A stretch of 64,000 nt of DNA from positions 1-64,000 of the forward strand of contig BAXG01000026.1 in NCBI GenBank assembly GCA_001310455.1, given 5' to 3'. A program made the position numbers and the translations under genes. The notes under the pieces are model-generated. The model ran no database searches. It was not told the origin of the DNA and saw only the letters and a program-made list of their open reading frames with translations. Shown piece by piece: positions 27,164 to 36,497 of the stretch. The stretch is from Photobacterium sp. JCM 19050. GTDB taxonomy: Bacteria; Pseudomonadota; Gammaproteobacteria; Enterobacterales; Vibrionaceae. Positions within the stretch are counted from its first letter, which is position 1; each line of letters starts with the position of its first letter.

Positions 27164-27619
27164 ATGAATGTATCACCAGCCAGCGTCAGTATTCCAACTG
27201 TCGCACCATCGGTGAACCCGCCAACTGAGCAGGTTGCGCGGGACAATCGCGTGCGCGAAAAAATCCTGCCTACCAAACCCCTGAATGAAAGCGCACCGGA
27301 AAAACCGGTTACAGAAGATGAAAAGCAGCTGCAGAACCCGTCCTGGGATCCGGCTGAGCACCCCACCTATGACGATCTTCCCAGACGACGATACGGTTAC
27401 AGCACCGATGCCATTGATCGGCTGAAAAACCTCCTGGCACCCGGCAGCTACAATATGCCGGATAACAAGGGGTACACCATGCGCATCAAACTGCCGCCTG
27501 AAGTGGAAGATCAGTTGGAACAGAACCGGGATTTAGAAAAAGCCCGGTCTGTTGTGGCAATGCGCTACCAACAGTCTTCCGTGGCAAATATGCCGTCGGA
27601 AGTGTTGATAGTTATCTAA
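27164..27619 (+). CDS. Unrecognised Pro-rich protein
   Basis: 151 residues from the ATG at 27164; GAGGGG lies about 8 bases upstream. The first ~70 residues are Pro/Val/Ser-rich and probably disordered. The remainder is more regular, with a YDDLPRRRYGYSTDAIDRLKNLLAPGSYN segment and charged helices (MRIKLPPEVEDQLEQNRDLEKARSVVAMRYQ). No signal peptide or membrane helix. No family recognised. It converges on tex, with a heptamer repeat element in the 118-base gap. Confidence 0.65.
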   Translation: MNVSPASVSIPTVAPSVNPPTEQVARDNRVREKILPTKPLNESAPEKPVTEDEKQLQNPSWDPAEHPTYDDLPRRRYGYSTDAIDRLKNLLAPGSYNMPDNKGYTMRIKLPPEVEDQLEQNRDLEKARSVVAMRYQQSSVANMPSEVLIVI

Positions 27620-27623
27620 AAAA

Positions 27624-27748
27624 ATAAGCTGCGAGACGTAAGAGGCGAGTGGCGAGTTAATGCAATTGAAGTCGTCGAATCCGAAGCATAATTTCTCACT
27701 TCTCACTTCTCACTTCTCACTTCTCACTTCTCACTTCTCACTTCTCAC
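27624..27748. repeat. Heptamer repeat element at the tex 3' end
   Basis: Eight perfect copies of TTCTCAC (27693-27748, 56 bases) form the pyrimidine arm. On the left, 27632-27657 carries degenerate purine-rich units (GCGAGAC, GAGGCGA, GTGGCGA). The last two copies encode the C-terminus of Tex (RSEK and the TGA stop at 27738-27740). The same purine-arm/pyrimidine-arm layout occurs at 19.1, 33.6 and 40.9 kb. Confidence 0.85.
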
Positions 27749-30094
27749 TTCTATCGCCCTTCTTCGCATTGGCAAAGGCTGCTGCAAATGCACCGCCCAT
27801 GGCATTACCAGAGGGAGCGTTGTCCTTTTTCGGTTGATGGCGGTTGTCGCTGCGACGATTATCGCTTCGGTTGTCCCGGTTGTTGCTGCGCTCCTGACGG
27901 GCGTGTTTATTGTCCGCACCCGGCTCATCTGTCAGGCGCATGGACATACCGATGCGCTTGCGCTGCAGGTCAACCTCCATCACTTTCACCTTGACCACAT
28001 CACCGGCTTTCACCACTTCGCGCGGGTCAGAGACAAACTTGTCTGAAAGGGCTGAGATGTGTACCAGACCGTCCTGGTGGACACCAATATCCACGAAAGC
28101 ACCGAAATTGGTGACGTTGGTGACCACACCTTCCAGCACCATACCCGGAACCAGATCTTTTACCTCATTTACGTCTTCTGCAAACGTGGCAGTCTTGAAT
28201 TCCGGGCGCGGGTCGCGGCCGGGTTTGGCAAGCTCGCCAAGGATATCCGTCACGGTTGGCAGACCGAAGGTATCATCGACAAAATCGGCGGCTTTCAATG
28301 CACGTAGGAAGTCGTGGTTGCCAATCATGGCGTCCACGGCCTTGCCGGTGTTGTCTGCAATACGCTTGACCACCGGATAAGCTTCCGGGTGGACTGCTGA
28401 GCCGTCCAGCGGGTTCTTCCCGTTCATCACGCGAAGGAAGCCGGCGCACTGCTCAAAGGCTTTAGGCCCAAGGCGAGGCACTTTCAGCAGGGTCTTACGA
28501 TCTTCAAAGCGGCCGTTTTCGTTGCGGAAAATAACGATGTTTTCAGCCATGGTGGTCGACAGGCCGGCAACCCGGGTCAGCAGTGCCGGGGACGCGGAGT
28601 TTACGTCCACACCCACGGCGTTTACGCAGTCTTCCACCACTGCATCCAGTTTGCGGGCAAGCTGGCTCTGGCTGACATCATGCTGGTACTGGCCCACACC
28701 GATGGATTTCGGGTCGATTTTTACCAGCTCTGCCAGAGGGTCTTGCAGGCGGCGGGCAATGGAAACTGCGCCACGCAAGGACACATCCAACTGCGGGAAT
28801 TCTTTTGCCGCCAGCTCTGATGCTGAGTACACGGAAGCGCCGGCTTCACTGACCATCACTTTCTGGACTGACAGCCCGGCCTGCTTGAGCATGTCAGCGA
28901 CAAAGGCATCGGTCTCGCGGGATGCGGTGCCGTTGCCGATGGCAATCAGGTTGACGTTGTGCTTTTCGATGAGCGCTAACACCACGGCGGCAGACTTGGC
29001 GATCTGATTCTGTGGCGGGGTCGGGTAGATGGTGGAGGTATCCAGCAGCTTGCCGGTGTTGTCGACTACGGCAACCTTACAACCTGTACGCAGGCCGGGG
29101 TCGATACCCAGCGTCACGCGAGGACCGGCAGGTGCTGCCATCAACAGGTCTTTTAAGTTATCTGCAAACACGTCGATTGCTGCGTTTTCGGCCTGGTCAC
29201 GCAGGGCTCCCATCAGCTCGGTTTCCATGTGCATTAAGATCTTAATACGCCACGCCCAACTGATAACCTGCTTGCGCCAGCGGTCAGCCGGGGCTGAGCC
29301 GATATTCACACCATAATGGCTGGCGATGATGTTTTCGCAGTGCGAGCCGGTTGAAAGTGCATCCTGACCCGGGTCGGCATTGAGCGCCAGTTGCAGCACG
29401 CCTTCATTGCGACCACGGAACATAGCCAGGGCGCGGTGTGACGGGACTTTCGACAGCAGCTCATTGTGCTCAAAATAGTCTTTGAACTTGGCTCCTTCCT
29501 GCTCTTTGCCGTCAACCAGACGGGCGGTAAGCTCGGCGTTTTGCTGCAGGTAGCGGCGGATTTTATCCAAAAGAGCGGCATCTTCGGCAAAGCGCTCCAT
29601 CAGGATAGCGCGTGCGCCGTCCAGGGCGGCCTTGGTATCTGCCACCCCTTTATCTGCATTCACATATTCGGCTGCGGCAGTTTCCGGGTCGTTTGATGCA
29701 TCACCCCACAGCAGGTCGGCCAGCGGTTCCAACCCGGCTCAATGGCAATTTGGCCCTTGGTACGGCGCTTTGGCTTGTACGGCAGGTAAAGGTCTTCTAG
29801 GCGGGTTTTGCTGTCGGCAGATTTGATTTCCGCAGCCAGTGCCGGGGTCAGCTTACCCTGCTCCTCAATTGAGCGGAGGATAACACTGCGGCGGTCTTCC
29901 AGTTCACGAAGGTACCCTAGGCGGGATTCCAGGTTACGCAATTGGGTATCGTCGAGTGCGCCGGTCACCTCTTTACGGTAACGGGCAATAAAGGGAACGG
30001 TGTTGCCGTCGTCCAGCAAAGTCACGGCAGCGATGACCTGCTGCTCGCGGACGCCGAGTTCCTCGGCAATGAGACGATGAATGCTCGTACTCAT
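27738..30094 (-). CDS. tex: Tex family transcription accessory RNA-binding protein (1 frame break)
   Basis: A highly conserved ~785-residue nucleic-acid-binding protein. The N-terminal helix-turn-helix region ([42 protein letters not shown]) is followed by the YqgF-like domain ([16 protein letters not shown]), helix-hairpin-helix motifs ([14 protein letters not shown]) and a C-terminal S1 domain ([29 protein letters not shown]). A single T lost near 29731 splits it. The basic tail ([19 protein letters not shown]) runs into a heptamer repeat that supplies the last codons and stop. The family start MSTSI fixes 30094. Divergent from greB. Confidence 0.94.
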
Positions 30095-30327
30095 GGGAAT
30101 CCTTGTTGTTTGTAAAAACATGAAGCCGCCATTCTAGCGCGGTAAGGAAGGGGGGCAAGTCCGGGGGATGTCAGGCTGTGAGCTGGGTTCGAGCATGTGC
30201 CGTCCTAACCTGTCTGACGGGCATCAAAAGGTGTGGAAATTGAAAGATAAACACGCCCTAAAAAGTGGATTGCGCGGGGCGCGGCGGCGGGGTAACTTGT
30301 CGCAGAGGAAAACAAACGGAGCCGTGT

Positions 30328-30812
30328 GTGGCGAAGAGTAATTACATTACCCGTGAAGGCTGGGAAGCGCTGGACCGGGAGCTGAAATACCTGTGGAACG
30401 AAGAGCGCCCTGTGGTGACCCAGGCAGTATCAGATGCTGCGGCACTGGGCGATCGCAGTGAAAATGCCGAGTACATTTACGGCAAGAAACGCCTGCGCGA
30501 AATTGACCGCCGGGTGCGCTTCCTGATGAAGCGACTCGAGCAATTGCAGATTGTCTATTACAACGCGCAGCAGGAAGGGAAGGTTTTCTTCGGCGCCTGG
30601 GTGGAATTGGAAAACGAGGAGGGTGAATCCTTCCGTTATCAGTTGGTAGGCCCGGATGAGTTTAACGTCAGGGAAGGCAAAATCAGCATCGACTCCCCCT
30701 GGCGCGGGCGCTGCTGAAAAAAGCGGTGGATGACGAAGTCATTGTGCAAACCCCTGCCGGGGAAGAGCTCTACTACGTGAACAAAATTCAGTACCAGCCA
30801 TTTGACGGCTGA
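30328..30812 (+). CDS. greB: Transcription elongation factor GreB (1 frame break)
   Basis: GreB stimulates RNA cleavage by backtracked RNA polymerase. The GTG at 30328 gives MAKSNYITREGWEALDRELKYLW, the family start. The coiled-coil tip has the catalytic acids in LGDRSENAEYIYGKKRLREID. The C-terminal FKBP-like domain (VFFGAWVELENEEGESFRYQLVGPDE) is followed by DSPLARALLKKAVDDEVIVQTPAGEELYYV once one C is restored in the run at 30695-30699. About 161 residues in all. Expressed divergently from tex, 178 bases before ompR. Confidence 0.95.
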
Positions 30813-30989
30813 CACAAACCGAAACAAAAAAACGGCACCGATTGGCGGTGAAATGCTCGGTTAGGCGGCATTTGCAGGTAAACTGCCCAAGAAGGTTAAC
30901 TAATATCAATCAATTCGACTCAAGAATTCATCCGATTGGTATAACCGTTAGTTTCATGCCTTTAGCTGAATGATCCGGAAGGGTAATAC

Positions 30990-31709
30990 ATGCAAGAAAA
31001 CTATAAGATCCTGGTCGTTGATGACGACATGCGCCTCCGTTCCCTGCTGGAGCGCTACCTGACCGAACAGGGTTTCCAAGTGCGCAGCGTCGCCAATGCT
31101 GAGCAGATGGACCGCCTGCTATCCCGCGAGAACTTCCACCTGATGGTGCTCGACCTGATGTTGCCCGGCGAAGACGGCCTTTCTATCTGCCGCCGCCTGC
31201 GCAATGCCAATAACCAGATTCCAATCGTCATGCTGACCGCCAAGGGCGATGAGATTGACCGTATCGTCGGCCTTGAAGTGGGCGCGGATGATTACCTGCC
31301 CAAACCATTCAACCCCCGTGAGCTGCTGGCCCGCGTTCGTGCTGTACTGCGCCGCCAGACCATCGAAGCTCCGGGGGCACCGAGCGCCGATGCCAAGATT
31401 GTTGAGTTCGGTGAGTTCCGCCTGAACCTGGGCACCCGCGAGATGTTCCATAACGACCAGTCGATTCCGCTGACATCCGGCGAATTTGCTGTGCTCAAGG
31501 CGCTGGTGACCAACCCGCGTGAGCCGATGTCCCGCGACAAGCTGATGAACATGGCCCGTGGCCGTGAATATTCGGCAATGGAGCGCTCCATCGACGTACA
31601 GATCTCGCGCCTTCGCCGCATGATTGAAAAAGACCCGAGCCGTCCGCGTTATATCCAGACGGTGTGGGGACTGGGCTATGTGTTTGTTCCGGACGGTGAC
31701 GAGGAATAA
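30990..31709 (+). CDS. ompR: Two-component response regulator OmpR
   Basis: A 239-residue osmoregulatory transcription factor. The receiver domain shows the acidic pair [16 protein letters not shown], the phosphoacceptor Asp in [12 protein letters not shown] (about residue 55) and the [34 protein letters not shown] signature of OmpR. The C-terminal winged helix ends with [22 protein letters not shown] precedes the ATG. Three bases before envZ, with which it forms an operon. Intact. Confidence 0.97.
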   Translation: MQENYKILVVDDDMRLRSLLERYLTEQGFQVRSVANAEQMDRLLSRENFHLMVLDLMLPGEDGLSICRRLRNANNQIPIVMLTAKGDEIDRIVGLEVGADDYLPKPFNPRELLARVRAVLRRQTIEAPGAPSADAKIVEFGEFRLNLGTREMFHNDQSIPLTSGEFAVLKALVTNPREPMSRDKLMNMARGREYSAMERSIDVQISRLRRMIEKDPSRPRYIQTVWGLGYVFVPDGDEE

Positions 31710-31712
31710 CCC

Positions 31713-33046
31713 ATGCGCCTAATACCGGGCAGTACCTTTGCCCGAACAGTATTCCTGTTCACTGGCTTGCTTATCGCAAGCCAGATTTTTCGTACATCAC
31801 CATTTTCAACTACGCCATCCTGCCAAGCCTCAAGCAGTTCAATAAAATTCTCTCCTACGAAGTCAGCCTGATGATGTCAGAAGACGTGCACCTGAGTGAC
31901 GGGCATATTGTCCACCTCGACCGCGCTCTCCGGCAGCGCCTGATGGAAAGATTGGGAATGACGATGCACCTGGCCGGGGACCCGACAACCGAAGCTTACA
32001 AAGACGCCCATGTCATCGACTACCTCAGCGAGGAGATGAGTAAGGAGCTCGGATCTCCGACCGAAGTCCGGGTAGGGCGTGGAACTGAAAGCTGGGTGAT
32101 GTGGATGCGCTCGGAAGCGATGCCGGGCCTTTGGCTGCGTATTCCGCTGACAGAGTTGCAGGACAAGACGTTTGCGCCACTTTTCGGCTACAGCGCGATC
32201 ATTGCCCTGCTGGTCATTGCCGGAGGGTGGATGTTTATCAAAATCCAGAACCGGCCCCTGACCGAGCTTGAAAAGGCGGCAATTTCCGTAGGTAAAGGGC
32301 AGCACCCGCCGCCGTTACCGGTGCGTGGCGGCTCGGAAATCCGGTCAGTGACGCAGGCGTTTAATAAAATGGCTACCGGAATCCAGAAACTGGAAGAAGA
32401 CCGGGCGCTGTTGATGGCCGGTATCAGTCATGACATCCGCACGCCGTTGACCCGGATTCGCCTGGCAACGGAAATGATGTCGCCGGAAGATGCTTACCTT
32501 GCTGAAGGCATCATCAAAGATACCGAAGAGTGCAATGAGATCATCGGCCAGTTTATGGACTACCTGCGTTCGACCCAGAGCCAGAACCTCAATGAGGTCG
32601 ACCTTAACGTGGTGATCAGTGATGTGGTGGCGGCTGAAGGTGGGTATGACCGTGAGATTCAGCTGGAACTCGGCGATATGTGCGGCTACCTGATGGCCAA
32701 TGAAGTGGCAGTGAAACGCTTGGTGACCAACCTTGTGGTGAATGCTGTCCGCTATGGCAATGGCTGGATCAGGGTCAGTTCCGGCTGCACGGTTGACCGC
32801 ACCCAGTGTTGGTTCTGTGTTGAAGACAACGGTCCCGGTATCGCCCCGGAAGAGCTGGAAAATGTGTTCCAGCCGTTTACCCGGGGTGACAGCGCCCGGG
32901 GCAGTGAAGGCACGGGCCTTGGGCTGGCAATTGTGAAACGTATTGTCGACCAGCACCAGGGATCCCTGTTCTTCACCAACCGCAGTGAAGGCGGCCTGCG
33001 CGCCCAAATTAACCTGCCGTTTCAGACCAAGCGCCTGAAAAGCTGA
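31713..33046 (+). CDS. envZ: Osmosensor histidine kinase EnvZ (1 frame break)
   Basis: The inner-membrane sensor that phosphorylates and dephosphorylates OmpR. Two transmembrane helices ([23 protein letters not shown] and [16 protein letters not shown]) flank the periplasmic domain. HAMP, the H-box [16 protein letters not shown] and the ATP-binding N, G1 and G2 boxes ([38 protein letters not shown]) follow. One T lost from the run at 31785-31790 breaks the first helix; after repair about 444 residues. Followed by a long inverted repeat. The gene is otherwise intact. Confidence 0.95.
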
Positions 33047-33051
33047 CGAAT

Positions 33052-33085
33052 ACATCAGGCATCGGCTTGCGCAGATGCCTGATGT
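33052..33085. terminator. 12-bp inverted repeat after envZ
   Basis: ACATCAGGCATC (33052-33063) and GATGCCTGATGT (33074-33085) form a perfect 12-bp stem with a 10-base loop, starting six bases after the envZ stop. No T run follows, so this may be an mRNA 3'-end stabiliser or a weak terminator. Confidence 0.5.
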
Positions 33086-33168
33086 GATTCACACTTTAGT
33101 GCATTAATGCGCATATTTTATCCAGAGCTGCTATTACTGTATTAAGTGATTGATATGGTTGAGCAACT

Positions 33169-33540
33169 ATGGAACTTTCCATCCATTCTCAGGATCCGAC
33201 GCCCAAATACCTCCAGCTGGCCTCCCAGTTGCAACGACGTATGATCAGTGCCGAACTGGCTCCCGGTCAGGCGCTTCCCTCTGTCCGAAACCTTGCCCGG
33301 AATTTGGGTATCAACCCGATGACGGTTTCCCGTTGCTATCAGTTGCTGGTGGAAACCGGCTGGCTCGAGCGCAGGCGGGGGATCGGCATGGTGGTTGCCC
33401 GAGAAGGCGCGAGGGAACGTTGGAAGCAGCGTAACAGCTGTATCTCCCCCTCAATACACAGTCTGATTGCCGAAGCCAAAGAACTGGGTATGGGTCGCTC
33501 CGAATTGCTGGCCCTGGTGATGGGGGAGTGGCAGGAGTAA
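33169..33540 (+). CDS. GntR family (YtrA subfamily) transcriptional regulator
   Basis: 123 residues. The winged helix-turn-helix (KYLQLASQLQRRMISAELAPGQALPSVRNLARNLGINPMTVSRCYQLLVETGWLERRRGIGMVV) is a clear GntR domain. The short C-terminal part of ~45 residues matches the YtrA subgroup, which lacks a large effector domain. YtrA regulators usually sit beside the ABC transporter they control, but here no transporter is adjacent, so the target is unknown. It converges on recG. Confidence 0.9.
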   Translation: MELSIHSQDPTPKYLQLASQLQRRMISAELAPGQALPSVRNLARNLGINPMTVSRCYQLLVETGWLERRRGIGMVVAREGARERWKQRNSCISPSIHSLIAEAKELGMGRSELLALVMGEWQE

Positions 33541-33544
33541 ATAC

Positions 33545-33618
33545 TTTAAGTGGTGAAAGGCAAGAAGAAGCAAACTGTGCTTTTACTCACTTCTCACCGC
33601 TCAGACTCGCCACTTAAG
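33545..33618. repeat. Degenerate heptamer-type inverted element between gntR-type gene and recG
   Basis: TTTAAGTGG (33545-33553) faces CCACTTAA (33610-33617). Between them a purine-rich half (GTGAAAGGCAAGAAGAAG) and a pyrimidine-rich half (ACTCACTTCTCACCGCTCAG) look like decayed GAGAAGT/CTCACTT units. This matches the other repeat elements in layout and in lying between convergent genes. Confidence 0.55.
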
Positions 33619-33626
33619 ACTTTCTT

Positions 33627-35703
33627 TTAGGCGTTCGTATACTGCTCCCGGTTACCCAGCCAGCGTTCAATAATCGCTTTGGCGTTTTCCGGGAACTTCT
33701 CGTGAACATAACGCGCCAGTTTCTGCAATTCCGGGATTAACTGCTGGTCACGGATAAGGTCGGCAATCTTAAATTCCACCATACCGGTCTGTTTGGTACC
33801 CAGCAGCTCGCCTGGCCCGCGGATTTCAAGGTCACGCTGTGCAATCACAAAGCCGTCATTGCTTTCACGCAGCACGCCAAGGCGTTTGCTGGCGGTCTTA
33901 GAAAGCGGGGCGTGGTAAAGCAGCACACAATGGCTGGCTACCGAGCCCCGGCCGACACGGCCACGCAACTGGTGAAGCTGAGCAAGACCAAGGCGCTCGG
34001 GGTTTTCTATAATCATCAGGCTGGCATTGGGTACGTCGACGCCCACTTCAATCACCGTGGTGGCGACCAACAGGTGCAGTTCACCGGCTTTGAAACGCCC
34101 CATCACATCCTGCTTCTCCTGCGGTTTCATCCGGCCGTGTACCAGGCCGATTTTCAACTCCGGCAGGGCGCGTTGCAGGTCATCGGCAGTATCTGCGGCA
34201 GCCTGGGCTTCCAGCACTTCAGACTCATCAATCAGGGTACAGACCAGTATGCCTGTCGCCCCTGCTCGCAGGCGGCTTTGACCCGGTAGACAATTTCATC
34301 CCGGCGGGTATCGGGGACGGCAACGGTGGAAATCGGTGTCCGGCCCGGCGGCAGTTCGTCGATTACCGAGGTGTCGAGGTCAGCATAGGCGGTCATCGCC
34401 AGAGTGCGAGGGATTGGGGTGGCGGTCATGATTAACTGGTGCGGGTGACAACCCTGCTTAATTCCTTTTTCCCGCAATTCAAGGCGCTGGTGGACACCGA
34501 AGCGGTGCTGCTCATCGATAATTACCAGGGCGAGTTTGTTAAACTCCACCTGGCTTTGGAACAGGGCATGGGTGCCGACAACCATTTGGGCATCGCCGCT
34601 GGCGATTTTTGCCAGTTCCTCATCACGGGCTTTGCCCTTGAGTTTGCCGGCCAGCCAGCCGACCTTGATACCGAGCGGCTCAAGCCAGCCTGCAAAGTTG
34701 ATGGCGTGTTGTTCGGCAAGAATTTCCGTTGGTGCCATCAGGGCAACCTGGAAACCTTCCTCGATCGCCCTGATGGCAGCCAGTGCGGCAACCAGGGTTT
34801 TCCCTGAACCGACATCGCCCTGCACCAGACGCATCATCGGGGTGTCTTTGACAAGGTCGCGCTCAATGTCTGCAACCACTCTTTGCTGGGCACCGGTTGG
34901 TGTGAAAGGCAGGCTTGCCAGCAGTTTTTCCTTGAGCTCGCCGGTACCATGCAAGGGCCAGGTTTTGTCCTGTTGCAGGCGATCACGCACAGCAAGCATA
35001 GAGAGGTTCTGGGCGAGCATTTCCTCAACGATAAGGCGCTTTTGTGCCGGATGTTTCCCTGCTCAAGCTGTTCAACGGAAATATCCGGTGTCGGGCGATG
35101 CAGGGTTTTCAGGGCCTCAGACAGTGTCATCTGGCGGTCGTACAGCCCTTCAGGCAATAGCTCTTTGACTGCACAGCTTTCCAGCAGAACCAGTGCCTGG
35201 TCGGTCAGGCTGCGAAGGGTCAGCTGGCGCAGCCCTTCTGTGGTCGGGTAAACCGGGGTCAGGGTTTTTTCGAGCTGGATCTCGGTCGGCTCGGAGAAGA
35301 CGGTGTATTCTGGGTGGATGATCTCCGGCCCGCCCATCCCGGCTTTGATTTCGCCGTAGGCTTTTACCCGCTTGCCGTTGGCAAGGCTGTTTTTCATCGC
35401 TGCATTGAAATTAAAAAAACGCAGTGTGAGCACGCCGCTGGCATCGCGGATTTTCACCCGCAGCATACGGCGTTTACCGAAAATGGTTTCGTTAGAGAAT
35501 ATTTCCCCTTCCACGGTGGCATGCTGGCCCGGCAGCACACCGGCAATCGGCCAGACCCGGGTGCGGTCTTCATAGCGGTAAGGAAGGTGAAACAGCAGGT
35601 CCTGCACGGTATTGAGGCCGATTTTTTCCAGCTTTTCTGCCATTTTGGCGCCTACCCCGGACAGGGAGGTTACCGGCACTGCGTCTAACATGGCTCCGCG
35701 CAT
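33627..35703 (-). CDS. recG: ATP-dependent DNA helicase RecG (2 frame breaks)
   Basis: RecG remodels stalled replication forks and Holliday junctions. The start MRGAMLDAVPVTSLSGVGAKMAEKL matches the family; a wedge/OB domain follows. Helicase motifs: VQGDVGSGKTLVA (I), IIDEQHRFG (DExH, II), TATPIPRTL (III), VATTVIEVGVDVPNA (V) and QLRGRVGRG (VI). One base lost near 35058 and one near 34245 (TGGG to TGG) break the frame; repair gives about 693 residues. It follows trmH by 8 bases in the gmk-rpoZ-spoT-trmH-recG order usual in gammaproteobacteria. Confidence 0.95.
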
Positions 35704-35711
35704 GACTGCTC

Positions 35712-36431
35712 CTAACAAAAACAATACCTTTGCAGTTTACCGTTAAGCAGACTGAATGGCATCCCACCATGACGGGTCAGCAACAATCTGCCTTCGTCAT
35801 CCAGCGGCGGGTAAGGCAGCCCTTTCCGCTTGGCTACTTTCGCCATCACCGGGTGGCCACCTTCAAACAGGATACGGTGAACTTCTTCCGGAGCCAGTGC
35901 CGGAGTTTCACGGTGATACATACCGGCAAGCTGGCGTTGGCGCTGCGCTTCATAAAGGACAAGCGCGGTAGCGACGGAAACATTGAGTGACTGCACCATG
36001 CCGACCATCGGAATCACAATATGGTGGTCGGCCTGTGCAAGGGCGTTGTCACTGATGCCGAGTTTTTCCTGGCCGACCACAACTGCCGTTGGCTTGGTGT
36101 AGTCAATCTCACGATAGTCGACGGAAGTTTCGCAAAGGTTGGTGACCAGTACCTGCATGCCCTGGCCTCGCAGCGCGCTGATAGCTTCATCGGTAGAGTT
36201 GTGGATGATGGTATCAATCCAGTTCCGGGAACCGGCTGACGTGCCGCCAAAGGTGCGCATCTTGGAGCCTTTGGGCCAAACGGCATGAAGCTGGTGGACG
36301 CCGACTGCATCTGCGGTGCGGATAACCGCTGAGATGTTCTGGGGCTTATGGACCTCTTCCATGCAGACCGTCAAATCCGGCTGGCGGGCGGCGAGGACTT
36401 CTTTTATCCGGGCAAAACGTTCCGGGCTCAT
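35712..36431 (-). CDS. trmH: tRNA (guanosine-18-2'-O)-methyltransferase TrmH
   Basis: A SPOUT-class enzyme that methylates the 2'-OH of G18 in the tRNA D loop. 239 residues. SPOUT motifs: HKPQNISAVIRTADAVGV (motif 1 with the key Asn and Arg), VVVGQEKLGIS (motif 2) and IPMVGMVQSLNVSVATALVLYEAQRQR (motif 3), which make the knotted SAM site. A C-terminal extension follows. A terminator-like hairpin stands between spoT and this gene, so trmH-recG may have partly independent expression. Confidence 0.95.
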   Translation of the reverse strand: MSPERFARIKEVLAARQPDLTVCMEEVHKPQNISAVIRTADAVGVHQLHAVWPKGSKMRTFGGTSAGSRNWIDTIIHNSTDEAISALRGQGMQVLVTNLCETSVDYREIDYTKPTAVVVGQEKLGISDNALAQADHHIVIPMVGMVQSLNVSVATALVLYEAQRQRQLAGMYHRETPALAPEEVHRILFEGGHPVMAKVAKRKGLPYPPLDDEGRLLLTRHGGMPFSLLNGKLQRYCFC

Positions 36432-36445
36432 TGTTCTTCCTTTTC

Positions 36446-36473
36446 AAAAAAACGCCCGCAGGAGCGGGCGTTT
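36446..36473 (-). terminator. Intrinsic terminator between spoT and trmH
   Basis: AAACGCCCGC (36450-36459) pairs with GCGGGCGTTT (36464-36473) with a 4-base loop; the run of seven A at 36446-36452 becomes the U tract for leftward transcripts. It ends the gmk-rpoZ-spoT transcript or attenuates trmH-recG. Confidence 0.8.
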
Positions 36474-36497
36474 GATGTCATATATCTTCTTGCGAGA

